Positions 17,766-27,900 of a stretch of 64,000 nucleotides of DNA are shown piece by piece. Within the stretch, counting starts at the first letter, position 1, and each line of letters begins with the position of its first letter. Location of the stretch: the NCBI RefSeq assembly GCF_013128195.2, contig NZ_CP053452.2, positions 3,224,001-3,288,000 of the forward strand. The letters run 5' to 3'. The translations under genes and the position numbers were made by a program. The notes beneath the pieces were generated by a model. The model was not told where the DNA came from. It saw only the letters and a list, made by a program, of their open reading frames with translations, and did not search any database. Source of the stretch: Frigoriglobus tundricola. GTDB taxonomy: Bacteria > Planctomycetota > Planctomycetia > Gemmatales > Gemmataceae.

Positions 17766-18320
17766 CTATCGCTTAATTTTCCCCTTCTGGGTCACGCCCG
17801 CCAGCGCGCTGTCGCTCGTGGCCGGGATCGTGCCCGTCGCGAACAGCGTGCGGAACCTGCCGCTCGCGTTCTTGTACTTGCCGGTGCCCCCGGTGACCGT
17901 GAACTCGCCGTCGCCGCTGAAGATCACCTCGGTCGCGCTAACGAACTGGATCGTGAACGTCGCCGTCCACGTGCAGAAGATGAGGCCGTCTTCGGTGGCC
18001 ACGACGTGGACCAGATCGCCGCACGGGAGGAACGGGTTCGGGCCGACCTCGCCCGTGAACTTCACCGTCGTCAGATCGACCGGGGTGGGCTTCGAAGTCG
18101 GGCGGATGCTGCCGAACTGCACGCTCGGTCCGGTCAGGGCACTCGTGCCGATGCCGAAATAGGGGACGTCTTCCCCGAAACCGAGACCGTTCTGAATGTT
18201 GGTGAAGATGACTTCCCCGACGAAGTCGTAGTCGCCGGCCCGGGCCGACGCGGGGGAACCGAACAGGAACAAACACACGCCGCACAGGGCGGCCAGACGG
18301 GACGGGCGGAACGGGCGCAT
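17766..18320 (-). CDS. Secreted protein of unknown function with a GTGKYKNASG motif
   Basis: The 184-residue protein has a classic signal peptide (LAALCGVCLFLFGSPASARA, cleavage near residue 28). The mature part is beta-rich. Its second half has FSGDGEFTVTGGTGKYKNASG, a motif seen in many small secreted bacterial proteins of barwin/allene-oxide-cyclase-like beta-barrel type, with no firm function. Two Cys residues (LPCGDL and IFCTWT) could form a disulfide. ATG 18320 has GGAG 7 bases upstream; a longer frame reaching 18602 has no such site. A strong hairpin ends the transcript. Its neighbours do not suggest a pathway. Confidence 0.8.
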   Translation of the reverse strand: MRPFRPSRLAALCGVCLFLFGSPASARAGDYDFVGEVIFTNIQNGLGFGEDVPYFGIGTSALTGPSVQFGSIRPTSKPTPVDLTTVKFTGEVGPNPFLPCGDLVHVVATEDGLIFCTWTATFTIQFVSATEVIFSGDGEFTVTGGTGKYKNASGRFRTLFATGTIPATSDSALAGVTQKGKIKR

Positions 18321-18540
18321 CAGACGTCTCCGGCGGGTCGGTCGATGCGGTCCCGACTTCACACGAAGGCGGGTGGACGGCCGCAAGCGGTGCCGACCGC
18401 GACAGACTAACCGACGCGGATTGCAGATCCACTCGAAAGTCGGAATCATTTCCACAAATATCGCACTGAACGTCTCGACGGGAGCTGTAAAAGACGACTC
18501 TCGTCGAGACGAAAACAGAATCTCACCCATGGCCCGCTGG

Positions 18541-19375
18541 TCACCCCGGGGTTCGTGCCGGGAGCGCGTCGAAGAAGCGGTCCAGGGCTTCGATGTACGC
18601 ACGCGACGGCGGGTCGTTGTGCCCGGCGCCCGGAACGGACACGAACCACTTCGGCTCGTTCGCCGCGTCGAACAGCTTTCGCGCCAGTGCGGGCGGCACG
18701 ATCCGGTCCGCGTCGCCGTGGACTTGCAGGAGCGGGCCGCAGTAGTTCGGGATCTTCGCGAGCGAATCGAAGCGGGTGCGCATCAGCCGGCGCACCGGGA
18801 GCAGGGGCAGGTGGCTCGCCGCGGTCTCGGGGAGCGAGGAGAACGTGCTTTCCAGGACCAGCCCGCGCGCCCCGTCGCGGGCGGCGAGGTCCACCGCGAC
18901 CCCGCCGCCGAGCGATCGGCCCGCCAGAACGATGTCGCCCTCCGGGACGTGCCCGCGCGCGGCGAGCCAGCGCGCGCGCGGCGCGGGCGTCGGCGAACAC
19001 GCCGTCCTCGCTCGGCGTGCCGCCGCTGCGGCCGTAGCCGCGGTAGTCGAAGACGAGGACCGAAACGTTCAACCGGTCACGGAAGAGCTGAAGAACGGGA
19101 ACCAGATCGGACACGTTCTCGGCGTTGCCGTGCGCGTACAAGACGACCGCGCGGGGGCGGTCGGCCGCCGCGAACCACCCGTGGAGCCGGCACCCGTCGG
19201 CCGAGTCGAACCGGGCCTCCTCGACCCCGTGCCCCCGCACCCAGTTTCCTTCGGGAGCGGCCCGGGGCTGGAAGACGAAGGTGTCTTCGATCGGCCGCCC
19301 GCTCATGAGTGCGGTACAGCCGATCGCAGTGAGGAACGTCACCGCGCCGACGACGAGGACGGTGGCTCGGCCCAT
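18541..19375 (-). pseudogene. Alpha/beta hydrolase (lipoprotein-like), frame broken in a GC run
   Basis: Two overlapping frames together make one alpha/beta hydrolase. Frame one starts at ATG 19375 with VLVVGAVTFLTAIGC, a lipoprotein-type signal, and runs through LYAHGNAEN (oxyanion site) and FDYRGYGRSGG. After the alternating GC run at 18970-18980 it loses resemblance. The other frame then supplies VLAGRSLGGG (nucleophile Ser), HGDADRIVPP (acid) and GAGHND (His), ending at 18541. All catalytic parts exist, so one frameshift in the (GC)n run is the only defect. It resembles BEM46-type serine hydrolases with unknown substrate. Sequencing error is likelier than true decay. Confidence 0.82.
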
Positions 19376-19527
19376 GTCGCCCTCACGCGGCGTCGGGTTC
19401 TGGGTTCGTAATCACAAAGAGGGGCCGGTCCCGAGTATCCCGTACAGGAATTACGCGGTGGGGCACGTGGCGCCGGGTTTTGAACCTCTCGGGGGGCTCA
19501 GATACCAAACCGCGTCGCTCCCTTCTA

Positions 19528-19545
19528 GATCACGCTGGCTGAATT
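19528..19545 (+). repeat. Left terminal inverted repeat of the IS630 element
   Basis: GATCACGCTGGCTGAATT pairs with the right end at 20893-20910, differing at one base. Confidence 0.85.
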
Positions 19546-19617
19546 GGCCTTCCATCACGACGGGAATTTCGTCACCCTCGCGGGGTATCCCAGATTGACA
19601 CCCGAGCGGAGCCGGTC

Positions 19618-20860
19618 ATGCCAGGGAAGGCAGCCAAGGTGGTCATCACCGAGCGGCAGCAAGAGATCCTCCAACGGTGGGTTCGGTCTCGCTCCTGCCC
19701 GCGGGGGTTGGCCCAGCGAGCCGAGATCATCTTGCTCGCCTTCGACCGCCTGCAGAACGGACCGATCGCCAACCACCTCGGGTGCGAGCGGCACGCCGTC
19801 GGGATTTGGCGACGACGTTGGGCGGCCGCCTTCGACACCCTGGTTCGCATCGAGTGCCTCGAAGGTCTCTCGACCCTGGAGAGGGCAATCGAAGATGTCC
19901 TGAGTGATAACCCCAGGTCCGGTTGTCCGGGGACTTTTGCTCCCGACCAGATCGCCCGGATCATCGCCGTCGCCTGTGAGCCGCCGGAGGATTCGGGCCG
20001 ACCCGTGACGCACTGGACCCCGACCGCGTTGGCCGAGGAAGTGGTGGCACGCCGGATCGTCCCCTCGATCTCCGTCCGCCACGTCGGACGCCTTTTAAAA
20101 GTGCCGAACTCCAGCCCCATCGGAGTCGGTATTGGCTGAACGCGAACCCCAAGGATCCCGAGGCATTCGCCCAACAAGTCCGGGACGTGTGCGACTGCTA
20201 CCAAGCTGCTCCAACGGGGTTGAAGAGCGGGGTTCACACGGTGTGCGTGGACGAGATGACGGGGGTCCAGGCGAAGGAGCGGATCGCCCCGACCAGCCGA
20301 TGCGGCCGGGTCAGGTCGAGAAAGTTGAGTTCGAGTACAAGCGGCATGGGACGCAGTGCTTGATCGGGAACTTCGAGGTCGCAACGGGTCAGGTGATCGC
20401 CCCGACGGTTCAGGCGACGCGGGGCGAGAAGGACTTCGCCACCCACATTGAGCGAACGGTGGCGACGGACCCGCAGGCGGGTTGGATCTTCGTGGCGGAC
20501 AACCTGACGACGCACACCTCGGCGACGTTGGTGCTGTGGGTGGCGTCGCTGTGCGGGGTGGCGGCCGAGTCGCTGGGCCAGAAGGGGAAGAGCGGGGTGC
20601 TGAAGTCGGTCGCGACGCGGAAGGCGTTCCTGACGGACCCCCGTCATCGGGTGCGGTTCGTGTATGTGCCCAAGCACACGTCGTGGCTGAACCAAGTGGA
20701 GATCTGGTTCAGCGTGTTGGCGAGGCGTGTGGTGCGCCGTGGGAACTTCCGATCGGTGGCGGACCTGCGGGAGAAGATCCTGGCGTACATCGCGTACCAC
20801 AACCGGACGCGAGCCAAGCCCTACAAGTGGACGTACACCGGCCGCCCGCTCAACGTGTGA
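19618..20860 (+). pseudogene. IS630-family DDE transposase, two frameshifts
   Basis: Three frames in succession carry one transposase. The first (19618 to about 20100) is the HTH region, with ERQQEILQRWVRSR and the GCERHAVGIWRRRW helix. The second (about 20110-20300) has [17 protein letters not shown] and the first catalytic Asp in [13 protein letters not shown]. The third, ending at 20860, has the second Asp in VADNLTTH and the Glu region [14 protein letters not shown]. All three DDE residues are recognisable. At least two frameshifts make it inactive as read. ATG 19618 is the likely start. Confidence 0.88.
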
Positions 20861-20892
20861 CACCAGGAAACCCTCTGCCTTGGTGGCAGCCG

Positions 20893-20910
20893 AATTCAGC
20901 CAACGTGATC
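20893..20910 (-). repeat. Right terminal inverted repeat of the IS630 element
   Basis: This is the inverse complement of the left end with one mismatch. It is followed by TA at 20911-20912. Confidence 0.85.
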
Positions 20911-21167
20911 TAGTCGAGTCTCCAGTCAAAATGTCACACGTCGTACCGTCGAAAACTCAGACCCGCTCGCGTCTTTGGCTGCACGACTCGGGATGGTACG
21001 AGAGGAAACCAACGGCGGAGTGAATGTGACAGGACCGTGCTCACCTCGCACGGCGGGAACGTGCGGAACTGACAGATCCCATCACCGGCCCGAATAGAAA
21101 GATCGCGTGCCGCTCCGCGCGAGTGCGGTGTTCGTTCGGCAAAATTCCCGATTCAAGAGCCCGGGTC

Positions 21168-21923
21168 ATGCCCGCAACAAACCCGTTCCCCGACGACCCC
21201 GATCCCGAAGCCGGAACCACCAGTCGGACGCTCTTCCAACAGGCCCACCTGCGGGGCCGCGAAGGCGACGACGCCCGCGTCGAACTGGCCCGGCGGTACT
21301 TCGGACCCACCTTGAGTTGTTTCCGCCGCTTCTGGGGCGCGGACGCGCGCGAGCGGGCGATCGATTTCGTGACGGGCTTCTTCGTCGTGCCGAACGCCGA
21401 CGGAACGTACCGGTTCGAGAAGTTCGCTCCCGACGGCCCCGGCCGGTTCCGCTCCTACGTCTATACGGCGGCCCGGAACAGCTCCGCGGACGACCTCAAA
21501 GCGCGGCGAAAGCAGAAGCCCGCCGTCTCGTTCCCGGTGAACCCGTGGGACGAGGAGCCCGAGGCCGCCCCCGCCGACGCGGCCACGGACCCGGAAGTCC
21601 TTTGGGACCGCGCGTGGGCAACGGAGCTGCTCGCCCGGGCGATCGCCGAAGTGCGACACGCGTGGGTTCACCACCCCCGGTGGTCCCAACACCCCCGCCT
21701 GTTCGAAGCCCTGTTGGCGCACATCGAGCGCAGCGCCGAGCGGGTTCCCTACGACGAGTTGGAGCGGGAATTCGGGATCGCGAACGGCATCCTTCGCGTC
21801 CGGCGGACCACCCTCGGCGAAGAGATCCGCGCCGCGATTTACGCGCAACTGAGGGCGGAAGGGTACCCGGAGACCGGCCTGGACGACGGGCACCGCGAGC
21901 TGTTCCGGCTCCTCGACCCGTAG
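21168..21923 (+). CDS. ECF-like sigma factor, planctomycete kinase-linked type
   Basis: The 251-residue protein resembles the planctomycete ECF sigma group found next to Ser/Thr kinases. The region 2 equivalent is AIDFVTGFFVVP, followed by the diagnostic GRFRSYVYTAARNSSADDLKARRKQK (usually GRFRxYLxxALxxFL). Region 4 is degenerate: PYDELEREFGIANGILRVRRTTLGEEIRAAI resembles the HTH of these factors. It would redirect RNA polymerase under control of the adjacent kinase gene, which starts 69 bases downstream on the same strand; that link is inferred. ATG 21168 is preferred, though an upstream GTG (21123) is possible. Confidence 0.75.
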   Translation: MPATNPFPDDPDPEAGTTSRTLFQQAHLRGREGDDARVELARRYFGPTLSCFRRFWGADARERAIDFVTGFFVVPNADGTYRFEKFAPDGPGRFRSYVYTAARNSSADDLKARRKQKPAVSFPVNPWDEEPEAAPADAATDPEVLWDRAWATELLARAIAEVRHAWVHHPRWSQHPRLFEALLAHIERSAERVPYDELEREFGIANGILRVRRTTLGEEIRAAIYAQLRAEGYPETGLDDGHRELFRLLDP

Positions 21924-21992
21924 CGCGGTTTTTCATAACTTTCGGTCGGACCGGCCGTGTGACTGAAGGACCCGCACCGACGGACGCTCGCC

Positions 21993-24535
21993 ATGCCCAC
22001 CCACTGCCCCAACGGCCACCGCGTGCCCGCGCGGTTCTACGGCTTCTGTCCGCGGTGCTTCCGCGCGCACGACCCCGACCCGTCCGGACTGCCCGCGGTG
22101 CCGGGGCACCGTCTGCTCGAAGAACTCGGAAGCGGCGGGATGGGGCGCGTCTTCCTCGCCCGCGAGGACCGGACCCATCACCTCCGCGCCGTCAAGGTGA
22201 TCCGGAGCCAAGTGGCCCACGACCCGGTGGCGATCGACCGGTTCCGAAAGGAGTTCAGCGCGGTCAAGGCGATCCGATCGGACCACGTGGTCCGGGTTCA
22301 CGAATTCGACGCGACCGACGGCGCCGCGTGGTTCAGCATGGACGCGGTGGAGGGCGGCACGCTGAAGGACTGGCTCGGCGCCCGCCACCGGCGCGACCCC
22401 GGCGGCGCGGTTCGCATTCTGTTGGGGGTGGCGAGCGGCCTCCGGGCCGCGCACCGGAACCTGGTTCACCACCTCGACTTGAAACCGTCCAATGTGCTTA
22501 TCGACGCCCACGGCACCCCGATACTGATCGACTTCGGGGCCGCGGAGATGGCTTCGACCGGCGCCCCGCTGGTCGGCCCGGTGGCGCGGTGGTTCACCCC
22601 GCAGTACGCGGCCCCGGAACTGCGCGAGAACCGCCTCGGCCGCGGTTTCGTCCGGGCCGACATTTACAGCTTCGGCCTCGTAATGTGCGAGACGCTCACC
22701 GGCGCGGCGCCGCCCTCGGGCGCCGAGAGGCCCGTCCCAAACGAGATCCCGGCCGACCTGCGGGCGGTGTGCGCAAAATGCCTCGAAGTCGACCCGGACC
22801 GGCGCTTCGCCTCGATGGACGAAGTTCACGCCGAACTGACGCGGTACGCGTACGGCTACCCCGCGCGGTGCCGCCGCGTGTGGTGGCCGGTCCACGCGGG
22901 GTACGCGCTGCGGCGGAACAAGTTCATCGGCGGCGCGCTCATCGGCCTTTCGTTGCTCGCACTGGCCGCGTCGGGCTTCGGCGCCGCGATGTACGCCGAT
23001 CGGTTGGAGCACCGGGCGGCCGAACAGGCCCGCGAGCGCGCGGCCGGCGTCGCCCGGACGGCGGACGCGGCCGACGCCGCCGCCCGCGCGGGGATTGGCC
23101 CGCGGCCCTGTCGGGGTACCACGACGCGATCGCCGGGAACCACCCCGACCGGCCGCGCCTGGAGGTGGCCCGCCTGCGGAGCCTGCTCGCCTCCAACCGG
23201 CTCGACGGGCTCGCCGCGCGGGTGGACGAGGTGCTCGCCGCGCCCGACATGGCGGCGCGGCGCGCCGACCTGCTCCTGCTCCGGGGAGGTCCGACTCATC
23301 GACGCGGAGCAGCAGGAGCGGGGTTGTCCGACGTGCGCGCCGCACTGGAGGCCCAACCGCCCCTCGGTCCGGCCGACGCGGCGTACGCGCGGGGGCTGGC
23401 CGCGACCACCCCGACGGGCACCCTTGAGCAGTTCCGGACCGCCGTCACCCTCGACGCGACGCACCGCCCCGCCCGGTCGGCACTCGTGACGGGTTTGCTC
23501 CTTTCGGGGCGCCGCGCCGAGGCGCGGGCCGAACTGGACACGCTGCGCTCCCTGTTCCCGGCCGATCCGCTGGTCCCGCTCGCGGACGGGTTGTTGGCGC
23601 TCTATTCGGGGGACGAGGCGGCGGGTCTGGCGGCCTTCGCCCGCCTTGCCGCCGCCGCGCCGCCGGAGCAAGGCGAGCGGCTCCAGAAGCAGGCCCGCGC
23701 GTTTGCTGCCGTGCTGCGGTCCCTCCGCGAGATCAACACCGCCCCGGTGTTCGGGCCGCCGCCGCCCGCGACCCGGAAGGCGATCGAGAGCGCCCCGGAC
23801 TCGGTCGTCGCGCTGTTCAAGGAGGCCGCAACGGCTCAAGGGCCGCTCGGGTTGCCGCAACCGGTCGTCGCGCGATTTTTTGACTGGTCCCAGGTGTACA
23901 TGACGGGCGGCCGGATGCTCCTGGCGGGCGCGCCGATGTCCGACGTGATTGCCGCGGTCGATCCGGCGCTCGAGCGGGCCCCGGACGCCGCGCTCCTTCA
24001 ACTCTCGGCCTCGGCGCATCTGCTGAAGGCCCAGGATCACCTTCGGCCCGACCAGAAAGAGCAACTGATCGCGGAACTCCGGATCGTGATCGACCGCGGG
24101 GAAGCCGCGGCGGCCGCGCCCACCGCGATCCCGTTCGGTACGTTCGCGTACCAGGGGCGCACCACCGCCGCCTTCGCCCTCGCCCTCATATCGTTACCCG
24201 GCTTCGACCGGGGGGACGACGCCCGGCTCCGGAAGAACCTGCGCGAGCTGGTGCGCGAGGGCGAAGCGTTCCCGGCGCTCCGCGCCGAATCGATCGAACT
24301 GTTGCTGAGAAACGAAGGGTTGTCCGCCGACCAGTCCCGGTTGCTGCTCGCGGACTGGGGGCTCAGCGCGGCGGGCCAATCGGCGCCGTGGGAGCGGTTG
24401 GCCGTGTTGGAATCGCGACTCGGAAACCACGGGGCGGCGAAAGCGGCGGCCACACGAGCGCTCGCAGCAGCGCCCACGGACACGGCTCTCAAGTCCCGTC
24501 TCGATCAACTCTTACGTTCCCCGAACGGAAAATGA
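21993..24535 (+). pseudogene. Ser/Thr protein kinase with zinc-ribbon start and TPR-like tail, multiple frameshifts
   Basis: The protein begins with a zinc-ribbon-like CPNGH and CPRC (residues 5-22), then a kinase domain: GSGGMGRVF loop, AVKVI lysine, HLD instead of HRD in VHHLDLKPSNVL, and an intact DFG in LIDFGAAEM. A TM helix (GGALIGLSLLALAASGFGAAM) follows. The frame breaks in a G run at 23090-23093, again at 23283-23286, and again at 23320-23323. The correct alpha-helical repeat sequence continues in the other frames (DWPAALSGYHDAI, GEVRLIDAEQQERG, LSDVRAALEAQ) to 24535. Restoring four Gs rebuilds a protein of about 850 residues. It is probably coupled to the sigma factor just upstream. 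Confidence 0.85.
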
Positions 24536-24993
24536 CCCCGATCGGTTCGGGTGCGGCCGCAAAAAATTTGCCCTCATCCGCGTAACAAATGCCCCCGATG
24601 CTCGTGAGCAGAGGGGGGAGGGCGTTCGCGTCCTCCCACGATTGGCCCGGTACGGGGCGGTTCTCGCGTTTTAACTTCGTTCCCAACCAAACTTCACGCT
24701 ATCGAGGTGGCGGAGAGGGCGCTTGGCGAGGCGCGCGGTTGCAAAGAAAAACCGCGAACGCGACATCTTTCTCCGGCATGAATTTTGGGTGCCAAACGAG
24801 AATAAATAGAAAAACCTCGTTGACGCGGCACATGAGATCTTTTAGTGTTAATCTAAAACTTGATTAAATTAGACAATCTGCCGCATTGTAAATAAATTGT
24901 GAATTTCACGAGTGCGATTTTCTCCTTAGCGCCTGGCACCGATAAATTGATTTAATAAAATATTGTTCAATATATTTCAACAATAACTAGCCC
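24536..24993. other. AT-rich region before the giant surface-protein gene
   Basis: The last 180 bases are strikingly AT-rich for this genome (runs such as TTAAATTAG and AATTGATTTAATAAAATATTG). At 24961-24985 an imperfect inverted repeat with TATTGTT and AACAATA arms ends 8 bases before ATG 24994. No gene was seen. It is likely a promoter and binding region, possibly for a nucleoid or regulator protein. Confidence 0.6.
24961..24985. promoter_or_regulatory. AT-rich inverted repeat upstream of the giant gene
   Basis: Seven-base arms TATTGTT (24961-24967) and AACAATA (24979-24985) have an 11-base AT-rich spacer. Size and position suit a dimeric regulator site, but it would overlap the ribosome-binding region if 24994 is the start. 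Confidence 0.4.
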
Positions 24994-27900
24994 ATGCCGT
25001 TTATCGTCCCGCCCCGGAACTTACCCCCATTAGGTTCTGACACTATGTTGCCGTTCTTCCGCCGCCGCTGGCTCAAGCTGTGCGCCCTGTCCCTGAGCCG
25101 TGTCCGCTCCCGGGCCGCCCGGAAACATCGCGGCACAAGACAATCGCTGGCCGTTGAAGCTCTGGAAACGCGGGACACCCCGGCGTCCGTCTACTGGACC
25201 GGCACCGCGGGTACGTACAACTGGGGCGACGCGGGCAACTGGTCGACGCACGCCGTCCCGACCGCCGCCGACGATGCGGCGATCAGCGTTTCCGTGCCCG
25301 ACACCATCAGCATCAATGGGGGGAACTACAGCGTCCGCTCGCTGACCGACACGACTGGCGTCCTGTCGATCGCGTCGGGCGCGTCTCTCAACCTGGCAGC
25401 CACGACCGCAACATCGACCTTCGGCAAGAACGTGACGGTGAGCGCTGGCGCAACGCTGGCGGTGGGTGCGGGGGCGAAGGTGGAGGTCAGCACGGGTGGA
25501 ACGACGGTGGCGCTCACCGTGGACGGCACGGCCACGTTCGCGTCCGGTGACGCCGTCTCCCTCAACAGCGGGTACGGCGCGTCGCCCATCCAGATCCTAG
25601 TCGGGGCCGGGGGCGCGCTCCGGGCCACCGGCACCACCTTCACCGCCACCGGCAGCTACACCTCCCGGTTCGTCTTCGACGCCAGCGCCGCGCTCGGCAC
25701 CGGGGACCTGGTGGGGGACGCGTTCGACGTGCCCCTGTACATCCCCGCGGACGACGTCCAGTACCTGTCCGGGTCGGCCGACAACAACCTGCGGTTCGGC
25801 AACGTGTTCGTCACCGGGGGGCTCGCCGGCGGCCAGACGGCCGCCCTCAACGCCATCGGCACGCAGACCACCGCCAACCTGCAGTACATCTTCGACAGCA
25901 ACTTCACCGTCGCCTCCGGTGCCACGCTGTCGGTCGGACCGGGGGTCAAAGTGAAGGTGAGCAACGGCGACGCCACGGTGGCGCTCACCGTGGACGGCAC
26001 GGCCACGTTCGCGTCCGGTGACGCCGTCTCCCTCAACAGCGGGTACGGCGCGTCGCCCATCCAGATCCTAGTCGGGGCCGGGGGCGCGCTCCGGGCCACC
26101 GGCACCACCTTCACCGCCACCGGCAGCTACACCTCCCGGTTCGTCTTCGACGCCAGCGCCGCGCTCGGCACCGGGGACCTGGTGGGGGACGCGTTCGACG
26201 TGCCCCTGTACATCCCCGCGGACGACGTCCAGTACCTGTCCGGGTCGGCCGACAACAACCTGCGGTTCGGCAACGTGTTCGTCACCGGGGGGCTCGCCGG
26301 CGGCCAGACGGCCGCCCTCAACGCCATCGGCACGCAGACCACCGCCAACCTGCAGTACATCTTCGACAGCAACTTCACCGTCGCCTCCGGTGCCACGCTG
26401 TCGGTCGGACCGGGGGTCAAAGTGAAGGTGAGCAACGGCGACGCCACGGTGGCGCTCACCGTGGACGGCACGGCCACGTTCGCGTCCGGTGACGCCGTCT
26501 CCCTCAACAGCGGGTACGGCGCGTCGCCCATCCAGATCCTAGTCGGGGCCGGGGGCGCGCTCCGGGCCACCGGCACCACCTTCACCGCCACCGGCAGCTA
26601 CACCTCCCGGTTCGTCTTCGACGCCAGCGCCGCGCTCGGCACCGGGGACCTGGTGGGGGACGCGTTCGACGTGCCCCTGTACATCCCCGCGGACGACGTC
26701 CAGTACCTGTCCGGGTCGGCCGACAACAACCTGCGGTTCGGCAACGTGTTCGTCACCGGGGGGCTCGCCGGCGGCCAGACGGCCGCCCTCAACGCCATCG
26801 GCACGCAGACCACCGCCAACCTGCAGTACATCTTCGACAGCAACTTCACCGTCGCCTCCGGTGCCACGCTGTCGGTCGGACCGGGGGTCAAAGTGAAGGT
26901 GAGCAACGGCGACGCCACGGTGGCGCTCACCGTGGACGGCACGGCCACGTTCGCGTCCGGTGACGCCGTCTCCCTCAACAGCGGGTACGGCGCGTCGCCC
27001 ATCCAGATCCTAGTCGGGGCCGGGGGCGCGCTCCGGGCCACCGGCACCACCTTCACCGCCACCGGCAGCTACACCTCCCAGTTCGTCGTCGACTCCGGGG
27101 GGCAACTGTACGCCAACAACAGTTCCTTCAACCTGCCGAGCCTCGCTTTGGACAGCGGATCGAGTGCCACCCTCAGTTTCGATGTCGTCTACAACCAGAT
27201 CGCGGTCAACAGCGGCGCAACGGTTAACATCACCAACAACGACTTCCGCAACATCAGCGCCCAAGGCATCGTCGCGACCGGCACCCCCACGGCCACGATC
27301 GATTTCACCAACAACTACTGGGGTACGACCTCGGCCTCAGCCATCGCCGCCAAGATCCTCGATCACACCACCGACTCCACGCGGCCGACCGTCGCGTACA
27401 ACCCGATCCTGGCCGCCGAACCGACCGACGTGACCGCCTCGAGCGCGTCCGCCCCCTTCAATACCGCGGCCCAAAATGTGAGCCTCACCGCGAACGTGGT
27501 CAGCCCGCTCGGTGCGGTCAACTCCGGGACCGTCACGTTCACGCTCCTCGACGGCACCACGGTCCTCGGCACTGCCGCCACCGCGAACGTCGTGAGCGGG
27601 GTAGCGACGGCGTCCTACACCGTCCCCGCGGGCCTCGCGATCGGGACAAGTTATACCATCAACGCAGTGTACAACGGCAACTCGACCTATCTGGCCAGTT
27701 CTCCGGCCACCGCTTCGTTCAGTATCACCCCGAGTGGGACTTCGACCGCCGTGAGCAACGCCACGGCAAGCTACGGCACCAATAACCAGAACGTCGCGCT
27801 CCAGGCGACCGTTGATAGCCCGACGGGCACGGTGAGCGAGGGCACCGTGACGTTCACCGTCCTACAAGGCGGGGTGGCGGTCGGGAACCCGGTCACTGTC

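Larger units (their letters stand above)
19526..20912 (+). mobile_element. IS630-family insertion sequence (degenerate)
   Basis: The element is bounded by 18-bp inverted repeats with one mismatch: GATCACGCTGGCTGAATT at 19528-19545 and its partner at 20893-20910. A TA dinucleotide lies at each outer edge (19526-19527 and 20911-20912, both inside CTAG). TA target duplication and a length of 1383 bp fit IS630/Tc1-mariner. It contains one broken transposase gene. It inserted between the alpha/beta hydrolase and the sigma-factor gene without breaking either. Confidence 0.85.

Noticed and set aside
21107-21992. Single long frame from 21107 running into the kinase tail
   Set aside because: Its first part is out of frame with the sigma-factor gene, which has the family motifs. 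Only its end (after 23094) is real, as part of the frameshifted kinase.
24536-24700. tRNA or small RNA gene in the gap
   Set aside because: No cloverleaf with CCA-type ends or TTC loop was recognised here or in the other gaps.
25511-27079. CRISPR array
   Set aside because: The units are 471 bp and coding, with no short repeats separated by unique spacers. No cas gene was seen.
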